Assembly: GCF_002099425.1 (NCBI RefSeq)
Contig: NW_018343973.1
Location: forward strand, 5,061,001-5,125,000
Source of the DNA: Phascolarctos cinereus
Taxonomy: Eukaryota; Chordata; Mammalia; Diprotodontia; Phascolarctidae
Length of the DNA: 64,000 bases
Direction: 5' to 3'
A model generated the notes under the pieces. It was not told the origin of the DNA, did no database searches, and worked only from the letters and a program-made list of their open reading frames with translations. A program made the translations under genes and the position numbers. Position 1 is the first letter of the stretch. Each line of letters begins with the position of its first letter. Shown here one piece after another: positions 21,480 to 32,689 of this stretch.

Positions 21480-21690
21480 GTAGGACTTAAATACTCAGCA
21501 AGAAGGAAGACCATTTTAGATGGAGAGAAAGGTATGAACAAAAGTTGGGAGGATACATGGTCTTTGGTGAGTAATGGGTAAGCCAGTTTTGCTACAGCAG
21601 AAGGCTACATTCAGGAACAGTGGATTATAAATTTAGACAGGCAACTGCTGAGACTACAAAGGCTTCTAGGTGGAGGGTTACTCACTGTGG
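21480..21690 (-). repeat. Possible L2 fragment (antisense)
   Basis: GA-rich text typical of reverse L2, apparently resuming near 22030-22130 after the retroposon at 21691-22027. Confidence 0.4.
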
Positions 21691-22027
21691 GTGTGGTTAT
21701 TTTCTATTTTCTGGACTTAATCACCATGCCTCAACTGCCCCCTGATTACACTGCTATGGGCCCTTCCTCTATTTTGGAGAAGAACCCCAGACCAGTAATC
21801 CCTCATTTTCTAGACTCAGCTACCATGCCCCTACCCTGGTACCTTCTTACCTGACCTTTCTCCTTTCCCCTTTCACATGTTGTCATCCCCTATTAAAATG
21901 TAAGCTCCTTGAGGGTAGGGAGTGTTTCCTTTTGCTTGTATTGGTATCCCCAGTGCTTAGCACACTGCCCAGCACATAGTGAACACTTGAAAAATGCTTG
22001 TTGGCTGACTGACCAAAAAAAAAAAAT
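21691..22027 (+). repeat. L2-tailed retroposon with A tail
   Basis: AAAATGTAAGCTCCTTGAGG, ATCCCCAGTGCTTAGCACAC and TGGCTGACTGACC followed by a pure A run at 22016-22026. Confidence 0.65.
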
Positions 22028-22189
22028 TAGATAGGAAAGCACCAAATTGGGTAGGGCCTTGAATGCAAGTCTAAGGAACTTGGATGAATTGTATTCTTTT
22101 AAATGCATCATTGATACTTTTTGAGTAACTGACACCTCTTAATAACACCTCTTCCATAGAACCTTTTCTTATTTGGAAACAGTGAAGGA

Positions 22190-22330
22190 CAAATGGACAC
22201 TTTGTATGTAGTTTATCTTTGTCATATTTTGTATTTTCTTATCTATGCTTTCCTCTAACACCTCTGCCCCCATAAGGTCTTTAAGAACAGACTTTACTTT
22301 TTCTTAAATGTAGCTCTAATTTACATAGTC
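22190..22330 (+). repeat. L2 3' fragment (sense), weak
   Basis: GTAGTTTATCTTTGTCATAT and CCCCATAAGGTCTTTAAG resemble L2 3'-region text. Confidence 0.45.
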
Positions 22331-22855
22331 TTTCTGGTTAAGACTAGTTATTGTTACTTTATCTTTGAGAAGTAACAGAATCTTGAAGAGATAATTTTAC
22401 TGTCATCTGGAAACTGTTTGCCAGGAAGAGAAAGAAGCAAGAGAGCTTCTTTGCTGAGAGACTGAGTAAGTTAACTACAACACTGAGAAAGACTGGAGGG
22501 ACATTTTGACAGAACTGAGTTTAACTCTTAATCTGTGAAGAACAGAGATATCCTGCAGAGAGTTCTTGAGAGACTTTCAAGCATCATCCTGAGAAAACTC
22601 TGTTGCCCATGTCTGTGAAGAAGTCAGCATTTAGGGAACTCTGGTCGTGATCTTCCTCATGGCTGATGCATTGCTGAAATATATATTTGTATCATTTGTT
22701 ACACTGCTAACAGATTGTAATATTAATGGTTATTTTAAGCCTGTTGAAACAGCAAGTTGAAGTAAAAGATTATCAGGAAACAGATTTCTTTTGTTTATTT
22801 ATAAACTAGAGTGGGAGCTCAGCATTATTTAATGAGAGTGTACATTTTCATCAAT
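22331..22855. other. Intronic sequence without recognised feature
   Basis: No exon or repeat family identified; a long-decayed retroposon is possible. Confidence 0.4.
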
Positions 22856-22857
22856 TT

Positions 22858-23350
22858 GGCAGCAAGGTAGCATAATAGATAAGAGGGCCAGACATGGAAT
22901 TAAGAAGTTGTTATTGTTTAGTAGTGTCCAACTCTTTGCAATTCCATTTGGGGTTTTCTTGGCAAAGATACTGGAATGGTTTGCCATTTCCTTTTCCATC
23001 TCATTTTTACAGATGAGGAAACAGGCCAGCAGGGTTAAGTGATTTGCCCAGGGTCATGCAGCTAGTAAGTGTCTGAGGCCAGATTTGAACTCAGGAAAAC
23101 AATCTAGCGCTCTATCCACTGTGCCACCTAGCTACCCAGAGTTAGGAAGACCTAAGTGCAAATGCTTCCTTGAATGCTAGCTGTGTGATCCTGAACAAGT
23201 CATGTAACCTCTCTCAGATTCAATTTCCTTATTGTAAAATGTGGATAAAAATAGCATGTACCCTGTGAGAATCAAAATAAATAATATATGTAAAGCATTT
23301 TGCAAACTTTAAAGAGCTATATAAAAGCTAGGTATTATTATTATTGTTAG
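22858..23350 (+). repeat. CORE-SINE (THER1), split by a MAR1-like SINE
   Basis: Head GGCAGCAAGGTAGCATAATA, then after the insertion CTAGCTGTGTGATCCTGAAC, GTAAAGCATTTTGCAAACTT and a TTATTATTATTG end. Confidence 0.82.
22911..23136 (-). repeat. MAR1-like SINE (antisense) nested in a CORE-SINE
   Basis: TTGTTATTGTTTAGTAGTGT start, GGGGTTTTCTTGGCAAAGAT, end CCACCTAGCTACCC. Flanks GAATTAAGAAG and GAGTTAGGAAG look like a target duplication. Confidence 0.88.
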
Positions 23351-23431
23351 TTATGAGAAAATATCAAAACACATCCCTTGATTGATTGCCTTAGACCTTG
23401 TGATGTAAGTCATGCTATTGGAGACAGCTTG

Positions 23432-23434
<3 letters not shown>

Positions 23435-23496
<62 letters not shown>
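23435..23496. repeat. AT microsatellite
   Basis: Pure AT dinucleotide repeat of about 62 bases. Confidence 0.98.
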
Positions 23497-23498
<2 letters not shown>

Positions 23499-23499
23499 A

Positions 23500-24000
23500 A
23501 ATTGTAAATCTAAGTTCAAGAATAGAATTGAAAGAAACAGATTTCTGTTAAAGTCAGTTCATTTGCATCTCTATTTGATTTGCTAATGACTTTCAGAACT
23601 TTTAAGTTGATGAGAGCCAAGGCACATTCACAACAAATTTAGACCATTATCAATATTCTGGACTTCAGAACTCTAATTTATAGCCCAAGACATATCCACT
23701 TCTTTTTATTCCTAAAATAAAATAAGTAAATTACAACACATAAACATATACATACTTATATTTATCCAAAAATAATAAGTGTGAATGCAAGCTTACAGCA
23801 TTATGTAGCAACACTGATGTCAGACCTAGAAGATAATAGGGATTTAGATGTATAATTCTACACAGAGATAACACACCCACTATAAAACATTTTTTTAAAA
23901 AAATTTTTTTCTAAAAGCAAGTCCATTTCAGAGACAAATGAAAGAACATCTTTTCAGTTGTATGCTTCTGGCTAACATGGGAGGAAGGGAAAGATGGGAA
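23500..24000. other. AT-rich intronic sequence without recognised feature
   Basis: No exon or repeat identified. Confidence 0.45.
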
Positions 24001-24002
24001 GG

Positions 24003-24248
24003 GAATGAGCACTTATATAGCACCTACTATGTGTCAGGTGCTGAGTGCTTTACAAATATTATCTTATTTGGTCTTCACAATATCCTTAGAAAGTAGATGT
24101 TGTGATTATCCCCATTTCACACTTGAGGAAACTGAGGCAAACAAAGGTGAAGGGACTTGCACAGCTAGTATATGTCTGAGACTGAATTTGAATTCAGGTC
24201 TTCCTGACTCCAGGTGCACTAGTGAATCCACTGCACCACCTAGCTGAC
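24003..24248 (-). repeat. CORE-SINE (THER1/MIR, antisense)
   Basis: ATATAGCACCTACTATGTGT, TGAGGAAACTGAGGCAAACA and CACTGCACCACCTAGCTG. Confidence 0.88.
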
Positions 24249-24259
24249 TTGTCTTGTGT

Positions 24260-24568
24260 TACAACAATAGATTTTGTGCATAAAGGTTTATCTGCCTGTA
24301 TTGGAATAGAGTTTTCTTATTTCTAAAAATATGTTATTCTGATGTGGTCAACAAACACTGACATTTCTTTATACAAAGAATAGAAAAAATGTGATTGTAT
24401 ATTATACCATGAATTTCTATTATACATGGCTTTTTAATTAGCATATTATTTAAAGTGTGGTTTTGAAATTTTACATGTTTCAACACTACTCTGCTTCACT
24501 GTGGACCCTTCTGAGTTTCTTTCTATTCTCTCCTGTGTATGTTTTTATGCTTCACTGAGGTTTTTTTC
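24260..24568. other. Intronic sequence without recognised feature
   Basis: Nothing identified before the pyrimidine tract. Confidence 0.4.
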
Positions 24569-24778
24569 TTTATTTTTCCCCCTCTCCTCTTCCTCTCCCC
24601 ACCCTTCCCTTCCCTTCCCCTTCCTTCTCCTCTGTCTTCTCCTTCCTCTCCTTCTCCTTTTCTCCTTCCCTCTCCCTCTGTCTTTCCCTAGTCGTCTTCC
24701 TCTCCCTCTCTCTTTCCCTCCTCCGACTCCTCCCCTCCCCTCCCTTCCCCCTTCTCTTTTTCTCTTCCCTTCTCCACC
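24569..24778. repeat. Pyrimidine-rich low-complexity tract
   Basis: Almost pure C/T over about 200 bases (CCTTCC and TCTCC units). Open frames here (Ser/Pro/Leu-rich or Arg/Gly-rich) are composition artefacts. Confidence 0.93.
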
Positions 24779-24779
24779 C

Positions 24780-25690
24780 ATTTTAATTCTAACTGTATTG
24801 ATTTTGTCTGTGCAATATAATCTGTCCAGTTTGTCTCCACCCTCCACTTACTCAAATATCTGCCTCCCCTATTCCTCTCAAATAAAAATTCATCCTTATA
24901 CAAATAGATGTAATAACAAAAAACAAATCCATACATTGATATTGTTGAAAGTGTATACCTTATTCTCTACCTCTAAACTGTTAGCACTCTGCCAAGAGGT
25001 GGGAAGCATGATCCATCCATCAGTCTTCTAGAGACAGTGTAACTGGTTATTACACTAAACAGAGTTCTTAAGTTTTTCCTTTAGAAAGTTTTCCTTTAAA
25101 AGCTGTTATCATTGTATAAATTGTTCTTCTGGTCATGCTTACTTTACTCTGCATCAGTTCATATAAATCCTCCCAGGTTTCTCTGGATCTGTCCTTTTCA
25201 TCATGTCTTACAGCACAATAATATTTCATTTCATTCATATACCATAATTTGTTAACTCATTCCCATTTTATAGGTGTACGCTTTGTCCCTGTTTCTTTGC
25301 TACGAGAAAAATTGTTGCTATGAAACTTTTTTTGTTGTTGTTTTTGAAAAAAAAATGTAGGTCTTTTTTCTTTGATCTCTTTGGAATATACACCTATAAG
25401 TGGCATCACAGGACTAAAAGGTTTAGTAACTCATGGTTTAATGATTTTGGGGCAGGGTGTAGTATAGTTCTAAATTTCTTTCCAGAATGGTTGTACTATT
25501 TTACAGCTCCCCCAAAAGTTCATTAGTATGCTGTTCTTCCCAAAGTCTCTCCAGCAATTGTCATGATTCTTTTTTGTCATTTTTGCCAATCTGATGGGTG
25601 TGAGGTAGAACCTCAGAGTTTTCAAAATTTGCATTTCTCTTATTATAAGTACTCATTTGGGAGCTTTTCCTCAAATGGTTGTTGATAGCT
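24780..25690 (-). mobile_element. L1 LINE (antisense), ORF2 3' part
   Basis: CTCTGCATCAGTTCATATAA, TTTCTTTCCAGAATGGTTGT and CAATCTGATGGGTGTGAGGT are reverse L1 ORF2. Interrupted after TGATAATTG by RTE-like and other insertions, and continued from about 26765. Confidence 0.85.
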
Positions 25691-25699
25691 TTATATGTT

Positions 25700-26205
25700 G
25701 ATAATTGTTGTTGTTGTTGTGGTTGTTTATCCTTCATTCTTAAAGAGATGTCACCTTGACTTCAGGAAGATGATGTCCTGAATTGCAAGTGAATTGAATT
25801 CAAGGGAGGCAGGGCTGTGCAAAGTCACCAGCCTCATTCTCTCCTCCATCTGAGTCCACTGACAAAATACAGATCAGTACAACTGGAGATGGCTCTGGAT
25901 GCAGTGGGAGACTTTGGCCTTTTGAAGCAAAGGTCTTTCCCAGGTCTCAGTTTGTCTGAGGCAATGACCATTCAGTGACTAAGGCTAGGTAAGAAATGGG
26001 GCAAAGAATAGCCTCTTTTACCTAGTCATAAAGAAAAAAAAAGTCTGAGCCATCAGAGCTCAAATAATGAGCAAGTGAGGCTTGTGCTGGGACCCATTGT
26101 TGGCCAATCAATGAGAACCAGAATGATTTAGGTTTAGGCCTGACTTTTAAAAAAGAAATCTAGCCCTAAAACCCCAAGGTTTCAGCAATCAAAATTTTAT
26201 ATTCC
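25700..26205 (-). mobile_element. RTE-like retroelement copy 1 (antisense, longest)
   Basis: Left end GTTGTTGTTGTGGTTGTTTA then TGCAAGTGAATTGAATTCAA, GGGCTGTGCAAAGTCACCAG and GACTTTGGCCTTTTGAAGCA. Read in reverse, the unit ends in an ACAACAACAA-type tail, as RTE-mobilised elements do. Shares text with copies near 26.35 and 38.1 kb. Confidence 0.6.
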
Positions 26206-26261
26206 TTTGGGTAGAGCACCCACAGGTAAGGTTATAATTCCCTATGTGGACAGAGGGAGAG

Positions 26262-26328
26262 AAAGGAATGGAGGAAGAAAGGGAGGAAAGAAGGAAGGAA
26301 GGAGGGAAGGAAGGAAGGAAAAGGACCT
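26262..26328. repeat. GAAG/GGAA microsatellite
   Basis: Repeated GGAAGGAAGG and AGGAAGGAAA units. Confidence 0.93.
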
Positions 26329-26349
26329 GCATTGCCTAACAGCTACTCA

Positions 26350-26505
26350 CAGATTGTCGATTGTTGGTTGTTTGTCCTTTGTTCTCAAAGAGGACCATGA
26401 CATCTGGAAGGTGATGTCATGACTTGCAGGTGAATTGGATTTAAGTGAGATAGGGCTGGGCAAAGTCACCAGCCTCAGTCTCTCTTCCAGAGCCATCTGG
26501 ATTGA
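26350..26505 (-). mobile_element. RTE-like retroelement copy 2 (antisense)
   Basis: GTTGTTTGTCCTTTGTTCTC, AGGACCATGACATCTGGAAG and GGTGAATTGGATTTAAGTGA; truncated relative to copy 1. Confidence 0.65.
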
Positions 26506-26507
26506 TA

Positions 26508-26762
26508 ATAGTTAAATAGTGGATATAGTGTTGGACTTGGAGTCAAGAAGATGAATTTGAATCTTGCCTCAGCAACTTATGTTTGACTCTTGGGAAAGTC
26601 ACTTAACCTCTTTCAGTAGTAGTTCCCTCATCTCTGAAATGGGTATAATAATAGCACATACTTCAAAGATTTGTTGTGAAGAGAAAAAGAGATAATCTAT
26701 ATTCAGCATTTTGCAAGCCTTGAAACACAATATATAGTTTAGCTGTAGTTATTATTGTTAGG
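26508..26762 (+). repeat. CORE-SINE (THER1 type)
   Basis: GTGTTGGACTTGGAGTCAAG, GGGAAAGTCACTTAACCTCT and TTTGCAAGCCTTGAAACAC. Confidence 0.75.
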
Positions 26763-26764
26763 TT

Positions 26765-27630
26765 ATCTTTCTTCTTTTGAAAACTGCCTCTTCATATTCT
26801 ATAACCATTTATCTATTGGGAAATTGCTCTTGTTCTGATATATTTGCATTGATTACATACACACACACACACATCTTGGATCAGAACTTTGTTAGAGAAA
26901 TTTGCTACAAAGATTTTCCTCAGTTAACTCTTTCCATTTTAATTCTAACTATATTGATTTTGTCTGTGCAATGTAATCTGTCCAGTTTATCTCATGATCT
27001 TTTCTATCTCTTATTTGGTCAATAATTCATCTACTATCCATAGCTGGGAAAGGTGTCTCCCTCTCTATCTCTCTAATTTGTTTATGATATCACTTTTTAT
27101 ATCTAGGACATATATGCCTTTGGAGTTTATTGCATTATGCTGTGTGAGATATTGGTCTAAATCTAATTTCTTCCAGACTACTTTTCCAGTTTCTCAACAG
27201 TTTTTGCCAAAATCCTTGGGTTTATGGAACACAATGTGACTATGTTTGATTGCTTCTGGGTCTTTTATGCTTAATCCACAGAACAGCTTGCCTATTTTCA
27301 TGATTATTGCTTTGTAGTGTAGTTTGAGATCTGGTGCTGCTAGGTTCTCTTCCTTCCAGACTGTTTTTTCATTATTTCCCTTGACATTCTTAACCTTTTG
27401 TTCCTTCAAATGAATTTCTGTTATTGGATTTCTAGTTCTGTAAAATATCTATGTAGTAATTTGGTGTGGCACACTGACTGTGTAAGTTAATTTGGTTAAT
27501 ATCATTTTAATTATTTCAGCATGGCTCAAACATGAGTGATTAATGCCTCTCCAATTATTTGTGTCTTTATTTCTGTAAAGTGTGTTTTTAGTTGTGTTCA
27601 TATAATTCCTATATGTATATTGGTAGATTG
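26765..27630 (-). mobile_element. L1 LINE (antisense), ORF2 middle part
   Basis: The reverse strand at 27194-27409 encodes WKEENLAAPDLKLHYKAIIM, the L1 ORF2 G-x-P-D-L-K-x-Y-Y-K-A block, followed by GLSIKDPEAIKHSHIVFHK. It continues the L1 interrupted at 25690. Confidence 0.85.
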
Positions 27631-27631
27631 A

Positions 27632-27780
27632 TTCCATCTATCTATCTGTCTAACTATCTATCTATCTATCTATCTATCTATACATACACACACACATATG
27701 TGTGTGTGCAATCAATCTACCTATATATGTATACACACACACACACACGTAGGCATATATATATGTAGTTATACATATGT
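27632..27780. repeat. CTAT, CA and TA microsatellite cluster
   Basis: CTATCTATCT run followed by ACACACACAC and TATATATAT units, ending about 150 bases before IMPA2 exon 2. Confidence 0.95.
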
Positions 27781-27934
27781 TTTCTACATATTAAACTTAC
27801 AACATATACACTATGTAAGAGGTTACTGGTACATTCCCCCATCTTGATTCCAAAGATGATATTCAATAAGGGGAGGAATATATTTGACTAGATAATGAGA
27901 ATGAGTTTAATTTGTCACCTACATTTTATTTTAG

Positions 27935-28069
27935 ATTATCAAAAAAGCCCTTACCGAGGAAAAACGTGTGTCCACAAAAACATCAGCTGCAGATCTTGTG
28001 ACAGAAACAGATCATCTTGTGGAAGATTTAATTATTTCTGAACTAAGGAAGAAGTTCCCTTCCCCATAG
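27935..28069 (+). CDS. IMPA2: IMPA2 exon 2
   Basis: The exon follows a TTTTAG acceptor and ends at ATAG|GTAAGG, a strong donor. It translates as IIKKALTEEKRVSTKTSAAD, then LVTETDHLVEDLIISELRKK and FPS, nearly identical to human IMPA2 (IIRKALTEEKRVSTKTSAADLVTETD as recalled, shown here in part). This block contains the conserved K-T-DLVTETD segment of the inositol monophosphatase fold. As written the exon is 135 bases. The phase of exon 3 needs 134 (44 codons plus AG), so the run TTCCCCATAG holds one base too many and the literal reading ends in a TAG instead of SH(R). Either a sequence error or a true frameshift could explain this. Confidence 0.93.
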   Translation: MIKKALTEEKRVSTKTSAADLVTETDHLVEDLIISELRKKFPSP

Positions 28070-28805
28070 GTAAGGGTATTACAAGGGGGGAATGGGAACA
28101 GTTACAACAATGAGGGAGAATGCTTGTGGGACAAATGTAGGCAGCGGCATAGTTACAGCCTCTGTTATTTGTTTTGCTGCTGCAGGCATGTCTTCCCAAG
28201 AAAAGCTTGGCCCCAAATGGAGCCAGCAGTTGTATTCTATCCAAGGGTGTACCTTCATGTGTTTCTTTACTAGAAGCTATTATTCCATTCTTCTTTCTGT
28301 CTACAAAGTTATAGGTCAAGGAGTGATTGTAAGAATAGGGCTGAGAGAAATTTTTCTCCCTACTGTGTTCAGAAGGGTATGTGTGGGGGAACCACTTTCT
28401 TTTTCCCATTCTTCCACCTAGTAGAGATGACTATTATTCAATATGTATGTTAAATGGTGGCTTTATTTTTAAATTTAAAATTAATAATATTATTCTAGAA
28501 AACCATTCCCTGGGATTTGGGGGGTGAGGAGGTGGGGAGAGACATTACTTGACTGAAAAGTAATCTTTAAAAAGAACTTGGGGTTATGGAAACAACTGAT
28601 AGCCAAGCTGTGATAGTAATTAAAACTGTTCTATAAATGACCTGAGACCTGTTGGCCTTCCTCAGACATAGAACAGGGTTACCCAAAAGAGAATGTGAAC
28701 TTTGAAACAGGTAGTAGTAGTAAGGAATCTGGCCTTCAGAGGGAAATGATTCAATGCAGAAGTACTCAGTAGAAAGATGGTACATGGCCACTATTAAGAT
28801 TATAG
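28070..28805. other. Start of IMPA2 intron 2, no repeat recognised
   Basis: Open frames on both strands at 28032-28421 overlap the exon edge and adjacent intron and lack known domains; I regard them as chance. Confidence 0.6.
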
Positions 28806-29078
28806 CAATTAGGTGACATGGTGGATAGAGCTATGGACCTGCAGTCAGAAAAGACTTGAGTTCAAAACTAGCTTCAACAACTATGTGACTCTGGGCAAGT
28901 CACTTAAAACTCTGCTTGCATAAGTTTTCTTTTCTGCAAAGTGGGGATGATAATAGCACCTACCTTCCAGGTCACTGTGAGGATTATCTGAACTAATATT
29001 TGTAAAATGCTTTCTAATCCTTAAAGAGCTATATAAATCCCACCTATTATTATTGTTATTACTATTATTATTATTACC
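28806..29078 (+). repeat. CORE-SINE (THER1 type)
   Basis: GTGACTCTGGGCAAGTCACT, GGGGATGATAATAGCACCTA and a TATTATTATTG end. Confidence 0.8.
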
Positions 29079-29119
29079 TGTTAGCTTAAACACATAGGTC
29101 AGGTGATCTTGGGGTCTAT

Positions 29120-29282
29120 TACTTGTATTTTGATAACTATTTCAATATAATTGATTTCCTTTGTAATCACATATATTTTTTATTTCATTTTGTGCTTTTA
29201 AAACATTATGAGAAGAGATCCCTACACTTCACCAAACTGCCAAAGGGGTTCATGATACAAAAAAAGGTTAAGAACTGCCTGC
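29120..29282 (+). mobile_element. hAT-like MITE, GGTTAAGAACC family (partial)
   Basis: TTTCAATATAATTGATTTCC, CAAACTGCCAAAGGGGTTCA and AAAAAGGTTAAGAACTGCC. Confidence 0.72.
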
Positions 29283-30800
29283 TATAGGTGAAAGAAGCTA
29301 AAGTTCACCAAAGGATAGAACCCATCAATACAACCAGCAAATGTATATTCTTTAGGCAAAGAGAACAGACCAGAAAGAAACAGGCCAAGACAGGCATTTC
29401 AGGAGTCTAGTGCTAGGGAAACTTTCAGGAGAAGCATCACTGTGACTAGATGAGCCAATAGCTTCCTTATCCAAGGAGCCAGGGGCCAAGTAGGAACCCT
29501 GTAGGCCCAAGCAACAGCAGAATAGAAGTATAGCATAATCAGAGCCAGAATAGAGCCATACCTTTAGATGAGATTAAGGATTTTCCAGGATCCTGTAATT
29601 ACAATTTTACAACTTCCAAATTTCTTGAATATGCAAGAATTATAACAACTTTTACCAGTGGTAAGAGGAGGCATATACCCTTATAATTAGAAATGCATAG
29701 AAGTGTTTCTCACAGATCCTTACATATAACCAGTTTCCATCAACCATTCTTCACTCATGAAATGGATGATCAGACTCTTTTTGATGTTGACACATCAGTT
29801 TCTCAGCTGTCTTTCTTCATGACCTCATGCTGCCCTCATTTCCTCTTGGAATCCCTAGGTTATTTTAGGGGTTGCGAAATTCTCTCCATGAAATACACTC
29901 TCTGCCAATGGGTGTTGGTAACATTTTTTGGTGGATGAATTTCTGTTATGACTCCCATTAGTATGAATCTGGAGTGTGACTGAAAGAGTTAGCTTAAAAG
30001 TAAGAGAACAAGCATTTTTCAACCTCTCTTTTAAATATACCTGTATCTCTATCTGTGGTGGCCAGAAAACACACTGCGAGCAGAAATACCATACAGATGC
30101 AAAGTAATAACCATGTTCTGGTTATATTTTCTTTTTTATAGGCCTTATCATTCTTAGCAATGTCACAGTGTTCTTGGCTAATGGTCCTTTATGTTCTAAC
30201 CCCAATCTTGCTTTGCCTACTTTTCCTATTTTCTAATTTATTATTAAACTAGGATGTCTAACATATCTTTAAAAATTCATAAGCTTTTAAAAATTGTTGT
30301 ATTTTGGGTTGTTTGGCCAGGGCAACCACATTAATCATCATTTATTCTTGATGTAGTAAGTCAACCAAAATGCTATTTTGGGCTGCCTTTAGGAACTACC
30401 CTAGTACTTGAGGTTTCTGTAGAGATGTGGGAAAGAAATGATTCCTTTAGCCTGGGTGTAGTTGAAATGGGACATTGCCAAGTTATTCAGAATACTGATC
30501 AAGATTCTGAGGTCACTGTGGGGCTGCATATGATTAAATTAGTGTTGCTTCTGGATTTTTAAAAATCAATTTACTCTGATAAATCTGACTTTGAAGTTGT
30601 ATTATCTAGTGGGTGTTTTGGCAGCAGATAATATAGATATTATTTTGTTTGAGCTTCTATGTAAATCTTCAGTAAGTCTGCAGTCTACTCAGGCAAATAT
30701 CCTTTATTGTGTAATATAGGATTTAATATTTTAGAAAGGTAGATATTTTACCTGTAGGACCTAAGCAGAGCCATAAAATAAGTTAAAACACTTGGTTCTG
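29283..30800. other. Intronic sequence without recognised feature
   Basis: About 1.5 kb of IMPA2 intron 2 with no exon or repeat that I can name. The open frame at 29693-29938 is unassigned. Confidence 0.45.
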
Positions 30801-30805
30801 CTAAT

Positions 30806-31145
30806 GAGACAGCTAAATGGTACATTGTATATAATGTGGGACTTCAAGAAAGGAAGATGAGTTCAAATCCTACCTCAGACACTTAACTAGCTATGTCATA
30901 TTCTGGACAATTCACTTACTCTCTCTTAGCTTCAATTTCCTCATCTGTAAAAAGAGGTGAATAATAGCAACTACTTCGCCAGTGTAATTGTGAGGAACAA
31001 ACAAAGTAGCATAAATACTTTGCAAACCTTAAAGTGCTTTGTAAATGCTAGCTGTTATTTATTATTATTCATCCACTAACTGTGTTACTTTGGGCAAGTC
31101 TTTACCCTTCCTGGGCCTCTGTTTCCCCAACTGAGATTCTATGAC
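30806..31145 (+). repeat. CORE-SINE (THER1) plus MIR fragment
   Basis: GTCATATTCTGGACAATTCA, TTTCCTCATCTGTAAAAAG and GCAAACCTTAAAGTGCTTTG to 31068, then TGTGTTACTTTGGGCAAGTC. Confidence 0.72.
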
Positions 31146-31249
31146 TTTTATAAAAATGGTCAAGTCCTAGATGGGATAACAAAAAAAAATCATTACAAAA
31201 ATGGGAAAACTGTGTTCTTTAGTTAATGGTGTTGACACTCATTTATTTG

Positions 31250-31575
31250 TCATTTAAAGTCCTTCACAACCTGGCCCCAATTTACCTTTCCAGCCTTTAC
31301 TCCTCTTCCAGTAACTTCGGACCTAGCCAAACTAAGCTTCTTGTTATCCTCACCCCTCACTTCTCCATGTCTTTGCATTGATTGCCCCTCATGCCTAGAA
31401 TGCTTTTCCTCCTCACACCTACCTCATAGAATCCCTTCTGTCAAGGTTCAGTTCAAGTTCAATATTCTACCAAAAACCTTTCCTATCTCCCTAGTGACTA
31501 GTGTCCTCTCTCCCTAAACTACCATGTATTTATTCTTCATAGATGTAATATATCTAGGTGTTGTCTCTCCTGTAT
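31250..31575 (+). mobile_element. L2 LINE, 3' part (sense)
   Basis: CAACCTGGCCCCAATTTACC and CATGCCTAGAATGCTTTTCC are L2 ORF2-end text. Confidence 0.8.
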
Positions 31576-31754
31576 ATTTTCTTCAAGAAGAGAGTCAAAA
31601 GGCAGTGGGCACATCCAGCACTTTTATCAAAACTTACAGATAGGAAGTGACCAATTAATGGCATCATTGGTTTTAGAAGACTGTTTCCATTCATATACTC
31701 AGTTAATTAGAGCAAAGGTCAAAATGTACAACATATTAGAATAAAGGATAAATG

Positions 31755-31905
31755 AATGAAAGAGTGAAAATGCCTTTATTAAGCAATTACTATAAGCCAA
31801 GCACTGTGCTAAGTTCTGGGATATGGATAAAAAGTAATACAAACTGCAAACTGTCCTCAAGGAATTTATATTCTAATAGGGGGAAATAGCACGTATAGAG
31901 GAGTT
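31755..31905 (-). repeat. L2 3' end (antisense)
   Basis: CCTTTATTAAGCAATTACTA and CTGTCCTCAAGGAATTTATA. Confidence 0.78.
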
Positions 31906-32067
31906 GATAAACATGCCCTTTCCAAAAGCAACTGGAAGCATTGATTTGTTTGGGAGAGGGGAAAGAGGATACGCATGTGGTAGCAGGTGACATATCAAGA
32001 AGATGACTGAGACGGCATGTAAAGTGTGACTGAGGGTAGTTTCATATAGTGGGTTATGTAATTCAGT

Positions 32068-32640
32068 GTTTAATCAACAAGCATTTATTAAGCACTTACC
32101 CTGTGTGAGGTAGTCTGCTGAACACTAGAGATACAAAGACAGGCAAACAACAGTTTCTGCTTCCAAGGAGTATGCTTTCTAGGAAATAAGATATAAATAA
32201 TTAGGTACATATGACATATGTACACAATAAATGTATATACATATATGCATATATGTATCAATTCCCCCTTGCCTATGCTTATCGGTTTTCCTGGTTTCCA
32301 TATAGATATGGTTTTGATGGAAACTGGGGAGACCAAGAGGCATAGGTGAGGGGACAGAGCAGTCAAGGATTGGGGAACAGCCAACCCAGAAGGCATAAGA
32401 AGATGAAACATCATGTTTGAGGAACTTCCAGTAGGACAGTGTACTTGGCATGGAGAGGAGTAAAATGTGAGAAGACAAGAAAGGTGAGAAGGATCCAGGT
32501 TATAAAGAGATTTAAATGCCAAAAAGAGGACTTTATATTTGATCCTGAAGATAATAGAATAGCTCAAGTCCCAGCGCACAGTCTCAGGAGGTCTGGTGTT
32601 CCTATACCAGACTATAGCAGGCAGGATAAATGACAAGAAG
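32068..32640 (-). mobile_element. L2-type LINE 3' part (antisense), arm of an inverted pair
   Basis: L2 terminus (AACAAGCATTTATTAAGCAC), then a distinctive 3' region with GGTTTCCATATAGATATGGT, then reverse ORF2-end text TTGAGGAACTTCCAGTAGGA. The last two parts recur in sense at 38838-39215. Confidence 0.78.
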
Positions 32641-32689
32641 ATGGCTGAGGTAGAAACAAAAGGAGAAAAAGCTGGGGGTGGGGGAGAAA

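Noticed and set aside
22331-22855. Possible retroviral LTR
   Set aside because: No matching second repeat, terminal dinucleotides or internal genes could be seen.
24501-25031. 176-residue open frame rich in Ser, Pro and Leu, and its Arg/Gly-rich mirror
   Set aside because: Produced by the C/T-rich low-complexity tract.
27632-27780. Regularly spaced short repeats, checked as CRISPR-like
   Set aside because: They are simple tetra- and dinucleotide microsatellites in a vertebrate intron.
28032-28421. Overlapping open frames of 125 and 109 residues on both strands near IMPA2 exon 2
   Set aside because: They straddle the exon-intron edge, overlap each other on opposite strands and carry no domain.
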